A stretch of 6,060 nt of DNA from an archaeon (GCA_021806865.1 JAKAPU010000122.1:1-6060), one strand, 5' to 3'. Counted from the stretch's first letter, positions 1 through 5,827 are shown. Notes: a model not told the origin generated them from the letters alone. Translations and numbers: made by a program.

Positions 1-2410
1 CTCTATTTCAACGACAAACAGCCAAGTTTCGATCATCTCGGATACTTCGATCCACAACGCCGGGAACGGAATCTACGTCTCTAGCCCAATCGGTGCATCG
101 ATCTCTTCTGTCTCTGCAATCAACAACGGCAAAAATGGAATAGTTGTCGCAAACAACACTCCGGGTCAGCCTCTCGGGATTGCCTTGAGCGCGGCAGCAA
201 ACAACACGGAAAACGGAATCGTGGTCGAAAACGCGTACAAGCCGAGCGTGACCTACAGTGGCACCGCGGGAAACGGCGAGGACGGAATCAAGGTGTACAA
301 CTCTCTCAACGCAAGCGTGGACTTTAACATTGTAACAAATTCCAAGGTAGGGATTGAAGTCACCGGCCTGAAAGCGAGTTACGGGACTGCTGCCATCGAG
401 GCAAACAGCATTTACAACGACGGAACAGGCATACTCGTAAATGGTTTAGGGCAGGTTGTCACAGATCCAACGAGCGCTTCTGTGGCACTCGTCGAGGGCA
501 ACGCCGTGTTGAATAGCTCTGTTGGGCTCTCAGCGATCAACCAGTCGGTGGTGGAAGCCGCGCTTAACACATTTGGCTTGAACAGCGTAGGTCTATCATT
601 TCAGAATTCTCTGCCACTCGTGATATCCAACCTGATCGCTGAAAACGTAAACCAGGGGGTGAGCATAGTGGGAGGATTCTCGAGCAACGAGACTTGCGAT
701 GTAACCTTCGTAAACCAGACCCGCTTCTCTTACGACTCCTGCATTGCCGGAAACTTGTTTGCCTCTACTGGATCAGGAGACGGACTTGTCGCCACGGGCC
801 TGAACAACAGCCTGATCTACGGCAACTCTGCTCTCTTCAACGGTGGCAGAGGATACGCGCTGGAGAACGTTACAGAGTCTACAATTCGGTTCAATTTTGC
901 TGCGGATAACTCAAAGGACGGATTTTCGATTACAGACTCTTCTCAAAACGTCGTGGCTCAAAACGAATTCATGCTTAACCAAAACGGCCTTGCAATCTAC
1001 GGAGGCAAGGGAGATCAAATATCAAAGAACAACGTAACGCTGAACAGCTTCAGCGGAATATTGGTACAAGGATCAACTGAAGAGACTGTCACTTCAAACT
1101 TGGCGGCTAACAACACTTACGCAGGCGTGAGAGGCAGCACTTCCGCCGGTGGAATCAGTCTTGTGGGATCGAGCGGAAACTCGATTACGAAGAACGTGGT
1201 ACAAAATAACACCGGATCTACTTCGGTCGGGTACGGAATTGTCCTCGAAAATGGCTCTGATTACAATTACTTGTTCCAGAACAACGTGACTAACAACGAA
1301 GCAGGAATTGGACTCTCTAACTCTATCTCAAATCTTGTTACGAGGAACGTAGTTCAAAACAACAGGTATGGCATCTACTACACCTACGCTGTGAACAATT
1401 CAGTCGCATTGAATACTCTTTCCGCAAATACCCAAGACGTGTATCCAGACCAGCCGTCAGTAGTATTTACCTCGCCAACAGGCAATCCCACAGTCGATGG
1501 CACTGTGAGGCTTTCGTGGCAAACAAGCGGCCAAGCAATAGTCTACGAAACGATAAGCGTCGATGGGAGTCCCACTATCGTAAGTGGAACAGCCTACGAC
1601 TGGAACACGGCCCCGCTAGCTGACGGCGCGCACACGGTTACAATACTTGTGGAGAACTCGGGCGGATTCACAGCTACTGCAAGCATCAAGATCTCAACAG
1701 ACAACCAGCTTCTAAACAACAGGACGATCACAGTAAACCTCGTGGGACCCGGCGGACTGGTCATCGGGAACACTCTGATTCACCTCTCCAATTCAAGCAT
1801 GACGCTGAACGGAACGACGGATTCCAGTGGATCTGTTTCATTTCGCAGGTTGCACGTCGGAAGCTACTTCGCCACGTACGGCGTGAACTCTTCTGTGTAC
1901 ACGGCAACCATAGTTCTGTCTCGGAGTAACAACGTCAACCCCTCCGTCGTGCTTTTCGTGCCCGTGATCTCGACGACCTTTTCGGCGTTCACTACAAACG
2001 GTCAGAGCATCTTACTCGCGATGAAGGGAAATGTCACATCCGCGGAGATGAAGAATGCAGTCATGAGCAATGCCAACGGACTTTACTCTCTGTCCTTCAC
2101 TGCTTCTGTCGTAAACGAAAGCGCCGGAAGCTCGACGATTACAGTTCCAAAATCTCTTGTGCCGGCAGGCCTAGTTCCATCGATTACGATGGACGGGTCC
2201 AAGCAGACCACATCGTACACGCAGGACAAAAGTAACTACTACGTGACTTTCTTCGCGCCCCAGGGCACGCACAGCCTCAACATAACCTTCTCCTCTCCAC
2301 TGCTTTTGCATGCAAAGTACATTGTTGTAATCGTGGCGGTGATAGCAGCGCTGCTCATTGCATTCATACTCACAACAAGGAGGAGAAGAACTCCTCCATT
2401 CATGCGTTGA
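1..2410 (+). CDS. Surface-anchored right-handed beta-helix protein (5' partial)
   Basis: The reading frame is open through the left edge (first full codon at 2), so the true start and signal peptide lie outside; the TTG at 185 is internal. The 802 visible residues begin with a long NosD-type beta-helix (about 2-1435), seen as irregular coils rich in Asn and Gly such as NAGNGIYV, NNGKNGIVV and NNRYGIYY. An Ig/fibronectin-like segment follows (about 1450-1705, LADGAHTVTILVENSGG), then a transthyretin/carboxypeptidase-regulatory-like segment (about 1726-1965, TDSSGSVSFRRLHVGSYFATY) and another beta-rich domain (about 1966-2300). A roughly 20-residue hydrophobic helix (2318-2377) and an RRRR tail end it, so the bulk should lie outside the cell with an inward C-terminus. 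About twenty N-X-S/T sequons suggest N-glycosylation. I noticed only two cysteines (codons 695-697 and 740-742). The role is probably cell-surface or S-layer-associated, possibly glycan binding or cleavage; no catalytic site was identified. Fold assignment is firm, function is not. Confidence 0.85.
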   Translation, partial: SISTTNSQVSIISDTSIHNAGNGIYVSSPIGASISSVSAINNGKNGIVVANNTPGQPLGIALSAAANNTENGIVVENAYKPSVTYSGTAGNGEDGIKVYNSLNASVDFNIVTNSKVGIEVTGLKASYGTAAIEANSIYNDGTGILVNGLGQVVTDPTSASVALVEGNAVLNSSVGLSAINQSVVEAALNTFGLNSVGLSFQNSLPLVISNLIAENVNQGVSIVGGFSSNETCDVTFVNQTRFSYDSCIAGNLFASTGSGDGLVATGLNNSLIYGNSALFNGGRGYALENVTESTIRFNFAADNSKDGFSITDSSQNVVAQNEFMLNQNGLAIYGGKGDQISKNNVTLNSFSGILVQGSTEETVTSNLAANNTYAGVRGSTSAGGISLVGSSGNSITKNVVQNNTGSTSVGYGIVLENGSDYNYLFQNNVTNNEAGIGLSNSISNLVTRNVVQNNRYGIYYTYAVNNSVALNTLSANTQDVYPDQPSVVFTSPTGNPTVDGTVRLSWQTSGQAIVYETISVDGSPTIVSGTAYDWNTAPLADGAHTVTILVENSGGFTATASIKISTDNQLLNNRTITVNLVGPGGLVIGNTLIHLSNSSMTLNGTTDSSGSVSFRRLHVGSYFATYGVNSSVYTATIVLSRSNNVNPSVVLFVPVISTTFSAFTTNGQSILLAMKGNVTSAEMKNAVMSNANGLYSLSFTASVVNESAGSSTITVPKSLVPAGLVPSITMDGSKQTTSYTQDKSNYYVTFFAPQGTHSLNITFSSPLLLHAKYIVVIVAVIAALLIAFILTTRRRRTPPFMR

Positions 2411-2806
2411 TCATTCGAGTTGGACTATTCGGGGATGACTCTTTCGTTGAATTTGTGTAACTATTGCTTGTTTCGGTCTTGTTTTCTTGACCGCAAGATA
2501 GGCAAGTTTGCGCGTTTTGAAGGTGCCAATCAATCGGCCTTCTGCGACAACTGCATACTCATGCAGATGTTTTGCAATGAGTTCGGATTCAATTTTTTCG
2601 TACATTGCGTTGTTCCTCAGTCGCTCCTCTTCAAGAATGGTCAAATCCTCTGCTAACACGCTTTTGTCAGATAACTCTACCCAAAGCCTCAAGGCTTCGT
2701 TGACAGCTTCCCCGACGGTCTTGCCCTTCAGTGAAGCGATCGCTCTTGCCCGCCGGTAAATCTGCTCGTCCACCTTCTTGACGGCAATCGTGCTAACGGT
2801 GGACAA
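2411..2806 (-). CDS. Ribbon-helix-helix protein with C-terminal DUF5678-like domain
   Basis: This 131-residue protein begins with a ribbon-helix-helix DNA-binding fold: a short strand (about residues 5-11), helix 13-27 (DEQIYRRARAIASLKG) and helix 30-45 (TVGEAVNEALRLWVE), typical of archaeal VapB/CopG-type antitoxins. A charged helical linker (about 52-80) leads to a compact region (about 81-120, HEYAVVAEGRLIGTFKT and then QAIVTQIQ) that resembles DUF5678, a small archaeal domain of unknown role often attached to such antitoxins. No toxin gene lies beside it on the same strand, so it could be a solitary repressor or an antitoxin acting in trans. The start chosen is TTG at 2806; no upstream ATG or GTG was found, and a TATA-like TTTAAC 28-33 bp upstream fits a leaderless transcript. 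Its TGA stop directly abuts the TGA of the convergent beta-helix gene. The RHH call is strong; the DUF5678 call rests on remembered pattern only. Confidence 0.8.
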   Translation of the reverse strand: MSTVSTIAVKKVDEQIYRRARAIASLKGKTVGEAVNEALRLWVELSDKSVLAEDLTILEEERLRNNAMYEKIESELIAKHLHEYAVVAEGRLIGTFKTRKLAYLAVKKTRPKQAIVTQIQRKSHPRIVQLE

Positions 2807-2833
2807 GCTGGTATAGTTGGATGAAGCCAGCTT

Positions 2834-2840
2834 GTTAAAC
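2834..2840 (-). promoter_or_regulatory. Putative TATA box of the RHH gene
   Basis: On the minus strand TTTAAC lies 28-33 bp before the TTG start, with no Shine-Dalgarno-like sequence in between. That spacing is what a leaderless archaeal promoter would show. The box is weak and was judged by position alone. Confidence 0.35.
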
Positions 2841-3049
2841 GACTTTCGAGGATCGAGTTTGCTTAGAAAATTTGAAAGAGATACTAACTAACCCTGTGAT
2901 AAAAAGAGGAACACAAGTACCCCGTTCGTTGCACGTTTCTTTTGGGGGATTCAAGAAGTTTATACCGACTATGACCTCAGGACTCATGAAGTATAGCACA
3001 AAGCGCAGGATTGCCTGAGTACACATCTGTAAATGAGTGTGAAGCTAAA

Positions 3050-3295
3050 TCAAACAGACAGCTTGTTGCGGCCAGATTTGACCTCATTTCGCCTATCCTC
3101 TGAAATCTCTATAGCTACCTGACGCATTTCTTTTCCGCCAGTTCCAAATGCCTCTTCCATAGACATGGATGGCTCAAGCACAATCCTTTCATCCTCCTCT
3201 TTTATCATCACTGTTCGCGAAATTTTGAGCTTTCGTCTGAGCGACGCGGGAATGACGACCTGCCCCTTTGGCGAAACCCGTGCCAGCTTTTGCAT
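3050..3295 (-). CDS. AbrB/MazE-type (SpoVT-AbrB fold) antitoxin-like regulator, no partner toxin seen
   Basis: This 81-residue protein carries the swapped-hairpin AbrB DNA-binding signature at its N-terminus: RVSPKGQVVIPASLRRKLKI (about residues 6-25), followed by a strand ending in IVLEP. The remaining residues (about 43-81) are charged and probably helical, the part that in VapB-type antitoxins wraps the toxin. It shares its N-terminal half with the second AbrB protein at 4001-4243 (both have RV-x-x-KGQV-x-x-P) but their tails differ. The start is ATG at 3295, supported by a TATA-like TTTACA 25-30 bp upstream and no ribosome binding site, consistent with leaderless transcription. A toxin gene would be expected immediately downstream (lower coordinates), but no PIN or other toxin domain was recognised in 2807-3049. 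It could be an orphan left after toxin loss, or a stand-alone AbrB regulator. Confidence 0.8.
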   Translation of the reverse strand: MQKLARVSPKGQVVIPASLRRKLKISRTVMIKEEDERIVLEPSMSMEEAFGTGGKEMRQVAIEISEDRRNEVKSGRNKLSV

Positions 3296-3319
3296 GCGTG
3301 TTTTGATGTGCTAGATAGA

Positions 3320-3333
3320 TGTAAAGTATTACG
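3320..3333 (-). promoter_or_regulatory. Promoter/operator of the first abrB gene, GTAA-N4-TTAC inverted repeat
   Basis: The plus strand reads TGTAAAGTATTACG here. It contains the inverted half-sites GTAA and TTAC around AGTA, and on the minus strand it supplies the TATA-like TTTACA 25-30 bp before the ATG. A close relative of the element (CGTAA-N-AC-TTT-AC on the minus strand) stands at the equivalent place before the second abrB gene at 4267-4280. AbrB-type antitoxins commonly repress their own promoters through inverted repeats, so an operator overlapping the TATA box is the inference. Confidence 0.45.
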
Positions 3334-3346
3334 CTTTAAGAACGAC

Positions 3347-3550
3347 ATGCTTGATTTGCATGTCATACAAGCAGATGAGGTAGAAGAATTGGCACTGAGA
3401 TTCTGGAAAATACGAAGTCAGACTATCGTTTCGTACTTGTCTTACTCAATCAAGTCCAAAATGCCAAGGAATACTACAACTTTCAGAGACGGACATGATG
3501 AGTTCGATGGCGATGGTGCAGTCGATTCGCTCCAGCTGGAGTTCTCCTAG
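3347..3550 (+). CDS. Possible small hypothetical protein, doubtful
   Basis: An ATG-initiated frame of 67 residues fills the gap between the first abrB gene and the PIN toxin gene. The N-terminal half is mixed helical and hydrophobic (EVEELALRFWKIRSQTIVSY) and the C-terminus is acidic (DGHDEFDGDGAVDSLQLE). I recognise no family. In favour: it would be divergent from abrB with 51 bp between the start codons, and its TAG overlaps the convergent toxin's TAG within a CTAG, matching the tight convergent ends elsewhere in this window. Against: no clear TATA box at leaderless distance or ribosome binding site, a second frame is also open through 3379-3489, and the length is within chance. An upstream TTG at 3290 is in frame but lies inside the abrB start region and is less likely. 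Confidence 0.2.
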   Translation: MLDLHVIQADEVEELALRFWKIRSQTIVSYLSYSIKSKMPRNTTTFRDGHDEFDGDGAVDSLQLEFS

Positions 3551-3978
3551 GCGTTGATATCTTTGATACTCTTGTATTTGATCTCCTTGATTGATTTGAA
3601 CTCAGGATCATCGGTTATTACATAGTCGCTTCTCGAGTCAAGAGCGGTGGCAGCAATTAGACAATCTCCCCAAGGGATCTTTTCCTGATACTTGTGTCGA
3701 ATTACGGCAGCTTTCTTGGAGATTGTTGTGTTCAGATCTTCGATCTCAAGCCCGGAATCGGCTATTTCATTGAACCTGCGTTCTGCTTCGGAAGCGCCTA
3801 TTCTTTTTGCCGCTTGAGCGTAGAACTCTGCAAGAACTATTGTGGGAACTATGCCACAATTCCCTTGGAGTCTTGCTCTTCGAAGAATCTCTCTTGTACT
3901 TTTGAGAACTTCAACTTCATTCGTGAAGTAATGGCGCATGAAGAACGTTGTATCAAAAGTCACACGTAGCGCTACCAA
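3547..3978 (-). CDS. vapC: PIN-domain toxin ribonuclease, VapC family
   Basis: A 143-residue PIN-domain protein of ordinary VapC length with the acidic site intact: D9 in VTFDTTFF, E51 in PTIVLAEFY, D105 in IPWGDCLIAATAL and D123/D124 in YVITDDPEFK. These residues bind the Mg2+ or Mn2+ used for single-strand RNA cleavage in the family; known VapC targets include tRNA and rRNA, but the target here cannot be read from sequence. It follows the AbrB-type antitoxin gene (4001-4243) by 22 bp on the same strand, the usual antitoxin-then-toxin order, and should be neutralised by it. The start chosen is TTG at 3978, eight codons before the first catalytic Asp; GTG five codons later would leave only three residues before that Asp. 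No ATG or GTG lies close upstream in frame, so translation may depend on coupling. The C-terminus carries two similar eight-residue units, FKSIKEIK and YKSIKDIN. Confidence 0.88.
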   Translation of the reverse strand: MVALRVTFDTTFFMRHYFTNEVEVLKSTREILRRARLQGNCGIVPTIVLAEFYAQAAKRIGASEAERRFNEIADSGLEIEDLNTTISKKAAVIRHKYQEKIPWGDCLIAATALDSRSDYVITDDPEFKSIKEIKYKSIKDINA

Positions 3979-4000
3979 GAAGAAATCTCGACCAGCTCTC

Positions 4001-4243
4001 TTACCTGAAAGATTTCTTTCTAGACTCGAGCACTTCCCTTATCATCTCGTCAGAATCAGCAAATTTCGCCAGTGCTCCGCCAGAATCAACAATATCACGA
4101 ACCGGTCTAATCAGTATACTTTGCCCGGAGGCCTCGAATTCCAATGATTTTCCTGCTTCGATATGAAACTGCTTTCGGAGTCGTGACGGAACAGTGACCT
4201 GCCCCTTTTTTGTGACTCGTGAGCGCATCTGCGCAGTCGTCAT
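4001..4243 (-). CDS. vapB: AbrB-type antitoxin of the VapBC-like pair
   Basis: This 80-residue protein has the AbrB/MazE swapped-hairpin signature RVTKKGQVTVPSRLRKQFHI (about residues 9-28), continued by a strand ending ILIRP, and a charged C-terminal tail (about 49-80, DSDEMIREVLESRKKSF) suited to binding and blocking a toxin. The PIN nuclease gene starts 22 bp after its TAA, so the two form a toxin-antitoxin operon. ATG at 4243 is preferred over the internal ATG five codons later because a TATA-like TTTTAC lies 24-29 bp upstream of it and no ribosome binding site is present, fitting leaderless transcription. The protein probably represses its own operon alone or with the toxin; an inverted GTAA/TTAC element overlaps the promoter. 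It is a distant paralogue of the protein at 3050-3295, alike mainly in the DNA-binding half. Confidence 0.87.
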   Translation of the reverse strand: MTTAQMRSRVTKKGQVTVPSRLRKQFHIEAGKSLEFEASGQSILIRPVRDIVDSGGALAKFADSDEMIREVLESRKKSFR

Positions 4244-4266
4244 ACTATTGCCTATGTATTACCAAA

Positions 4267-4280
4267 GTAAAAGTCTTACG
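4267..4280 (-). promoter_or_regulatory. Promoter/operator of the vapBC-like operon, GTAA-N5-TTAC inverted repeat
   Basis: The plus strand reads GTAAAAGTCTTACG: inverted half-sites GTAA and TTAC around AAGTC. On the minus strand it provides TTTTAC 24-29 bp before the antitoxin ATG. It matches the element upstream of the other abrB gene (3320-3333) in most positions and lies at nearly the same distance from the start. It is a candidate antitoxin-binding site; binding there would occlude the TATA box. Confidence 0.45.
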
Positions 4281-4322
4281 TTAGTACCATGCGTCTTGTC
4301 TCATTTTGACATTATCGTCTGC

Positions 4323-4343
4323 TTGTAACTCAGTGGCTTACAA
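4323..4343. repeat. Inverted repeat upstream of the peptidase gene
   Basis: TTGTAA (4323-4328) and TTACAA (4338-4343) are perfect 6-bp arms around a 9-base spacer, in the divergent gap between the vapBC-like operon and the M24 peptidase. The arms contain the GTAA/TTAC half-sites of the abrB promoter elements, but the spacing differs. It could be an operator for either gene. Six-bp arms also arise by chance in a gap of this size. Confidence 0.3.
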
Positions 4344-4407
4344 TGTTGTCAAGTGGAACACTTAAGATCTCTGAACGTAGAAGGAAGGATTACGCGGTTA
4401 TCTTCAT

Positions 4408-5577
4408 TTGAACGATTTCATGCTCCTAGTCACAAAGAAAAAGTTGCGAAAGATAGCAAAGGAACGAATGAAGAAAGAGGGAATCGACGGATGGATCATC
4501 TTCACGAGAGAGGCAAACGAAGATCCTCTTTCAGACGAGCTTGGACTGGGAGCGGTGACTTGGAGGTCTGCTGGCATAATCACTCCTGACGGTAACTACG
4601 CTATAGTGGGAAGCTTTGACGTAAAGCAGACCGAGCGCTCGGGGATCTACGATGAGGTGCACGGCTACGGCTCCGAAGGACCAGTGGAAGAACTGAGAAA
4701 ATTCTCAAGGAAACTTGGCTTAAAGACTGTGGCAATCAACGAATCACAGGATTTCCCACTCGCCGACGGATTGTCTGCTGGAATGAAGAAATTTCTCAAA
4801 AAATGCATTCAGCCGGAAAAGCTGGTGTCCTCAGAAGACCTTGTCATCGACCTGAGGGGTAGATTGCTCCCAGAGGAAGTCGTCAAGGTCAAAAGAGCAG
4901 TGCAGAAAACAGAGGAGATACTCGAAGACGCCCAGCACCACGCCATAAAGGAAGGCGCGTTGGATAAGGAAATTTTCGAGTACGTGCAGAATGAGACCAG
5001 AGAAATGGGCGCAGGCTTTTCCTGGCCTGAGTCAATGGATCCTTCTTTGAACGTCGGAACGACTCCAGCCCAGCACTCAGCGTACGACAACCTGCGATTA
5101 AAGAGAGGACAGATGTTCAGAATAGACTTTGGAATCAAGCTCGACGGCTACTGCTCAGATCTTCAGAGAGTGTACTTTGTCGGGCCAGTCCCAAAGAAAA
5201 TGGCTGAAAGTTTCTCAGTAGCAAGAGAGGCAAATGGCGCAGCAATTCGCGCGCTAAACCCGAACGTCACCGGTTACGATGTGGACAAGGCCGGACGAGA
5301 TGTCGTGTTACGAAATGGATTCAAAGATTTCGCTCACGGATTGGGTCACACAATTGCGCGCACTGCTCACGAAATCGGACCTACCCTCGCTCCGCGCTGG
5401 AGAAACAGGTATGGTCATGCAATGGATAAGAAAATAGGAAAGAATATCGCCTTCACGATCGAGCCAACTATCTTTTCCGAGTTTGGAGCAATCAACATCG
5501 AGCAGGATGTACTAGTGGATGACAGTGGCAGGGTCGTCGAGCTATCCAAGCCGATGACCGAGCCAATAATCGTCTAG
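4408..5577 (+). CDS. M24 family metallopeptidase (Xaa-Pro dipeptidase/aminopeptidase type)
   Basis: The 389-residue protein has a creatinase/prolidase-type N-terminal region (about 5-150) and a C-terminal pita-bread catalytic domain (about 155-389). All five metal ligands of the family are visible: D240 (FRIDFG), D251 (CSDLQR), H314 (AHGLGH), E352 (FTIEP) and E365 (NIEQD). H223, H310 and H321 (TAHEIGP) also fit the family pattern. Such enzymes use two divalent metal ions to cleave Xaa-Pro bonds in the cytoplasm, mostly in peptide turnover; no signal peptide is seen. Which subtype it is (dipeptidase or aminopeptidase) cannot be settled here. The start is uncertain: TTG at 4408 gives the longest form, while ATG at 4420 (four codons later, MLLVTKKKLRK) is equally plausible. 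A GGAAGGA run at 4384-4390 is too far upstream for a normal ribosome binding site. Its stop lies 4 bp from the end of the convergent zinc-ribbon gene. The length is normal and the gene intact. Confidence 0.92.
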   Translation: MNDFMLLVTKKKLRKIAKERMKKEGIDGWIIFTREANEDPLSDELGLGAVTWRSAGIITPDGNYAIVGSFDVKQTERSGIYDEVHGYGSEGPVEELRKFSRKLGLKTVAINESQDFPLADGLSAGMKKFLKKCIQPEKLVSSEDLVIDLRGRLLPEEVVKVKRAVQKTEEILEDAQHHAIKEGALDKEIFEYVQNETREMGAGFSWPESMDPSLNVGTTPAQHSAYDNLRLKRGQMFRIDFGIKLDGYCSDLQRVYFVGPVPKKMAESFSVAREANGAAIRALNPNVTGYDVDKAGRDVVLRNGFKDFAHGLGHTIARTAHEIGPTLAPRWRNRYGHAMDKKIGKNIAFTIEPTIFSEFGAINIEQDVLVDDSGRVVELSKPMTEPIIV

Positions 5578-5581
5578 CAAA

Positions 5582-5767
5582 TCACTTTGCAAGCACCCAG
5601 CTGTCAGCCCCGCAACGGGCGCACTTTTCACCCAAGCCGGTAGGTTTGTTCGGCTCCTTGCTCAGAATCGCAAAGTACTTGTCGGTGGTCGTGGCAAGTG
5701 GAAGAATGTGCTTGCAATTTGTGCATTCAGCAAAGTGAAACAGATTTGTTGCGGGTTGGGAAGACAT
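5582..5767 (-). CDS. Small zinc-ribbon protein
   Basis: From ATG at 5767 this encodes 61 residues with two CX2C knuckles: CTNC (residues 15 and 18) and CARC (49 and 52), about 30 residues apart, a typical zinc-ribbon layout. It is otherwise uncharacterised; such proteins may bind nucleic acid or act as subunits of larger complexes, and I do not recognise a specific family. A longer form from TTG at 5794 (70 residues) is possible, but the ATG is preferred: a TATA-like ATATAC on the minus strand at 5799-5804 is 32-37 bp from the ATG, which fits a transcript with a very short leader, whereas the TTG would lie upstream of the expected transcription start. The gene converges on the M24 peptidase with 4 bp between stop codons and is divergent from the metallo-hydrolase gene, sharing its control region. 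Confidence 0.7.
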   Translation of the reverse strand: MSSQPATNLFHFAECTNCKHILPLATTTDKYFAILSKEPNKPTGLGEKCARCGADSWVLAK

Positions 5768-5785
5768 TTTCTTTCGAGACTCAGG

Positions 5786-5811
5786 TATGCTCAAGGATGT
5801 ATATGAGCATA
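5786..5811. promoter_or_regulatory. Divergent control region with perfect 8-bp inverted repeat
   Basis: TATGCTCA (5786-5793) and TGAGCATA (5804-5811) are perfect inverted arms separated by 10 bases, with centres 18 bp apart. The spacer and right arm contain TATAT on the plus strand (5800-5804), 24-28 bp before an ATG at 5828, and ATATAC on the minus strand (5799-5804) facing the zinc-ribbon gene. A dimeric regulator bound here could block or coordinate both promoters. The regulator is unknown. Confidence 0.5.
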
Positions 5812-5827
5812 TTAGCTGAAAGGCATC

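Noticed and set aside
185..187. TTG at 185 as the start of the beta-helix protein
   Set aside because: The same frame is open to the left edge and translates into more beta-helix coils (NAGNGIYV, NNGKNGIVV), so the gene begins upstream of the window.
2420..2759. Plus-strand frames inside the RHH gene
   Set aside because: They are antisense to a well-supported ribbon-helix-helix coding region and show no domain of their own.
2958..2994. TATAC/GTATA inverted arms as a hairpin, RNA gene or plus-strand promoter
   Set aside because: The arms are only 5 bp with a 25-base gap, and no plus-strand gene follows the TTTATA; no tRNA-like T-loop sequence was seen.
2835..3026. 63-codon minus-strand frame as a confident gene
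   Set aside because: No recognised domain, no promoter or ribosome binding site of its own, and its end overlaps the RHH promoter. It is kept only as a lead in the orphan-antitoxin finding.
3694..4166. Plus-strand frames across the toxin and antitoxin genes
   Set aside because: They are antisense to PIN and AbrB coding sequence with intact motifs, and their translations look random.
4290..4407. tRNA or riboswitch in the divergent gap before the peptidase
   Set aside because: No cloverleaf, GTTCRA T-loop or familiar aptamer core; the TTGTAA/TTACAA arms alone do not make one.
4809..5138. 109-codon minus-strand frame inside the peptidase gene
   Set aside because: It lies opposite the M24 catalytic domain, whose metal ligands are all present; the antisense translation is Ser-rich with no domain.
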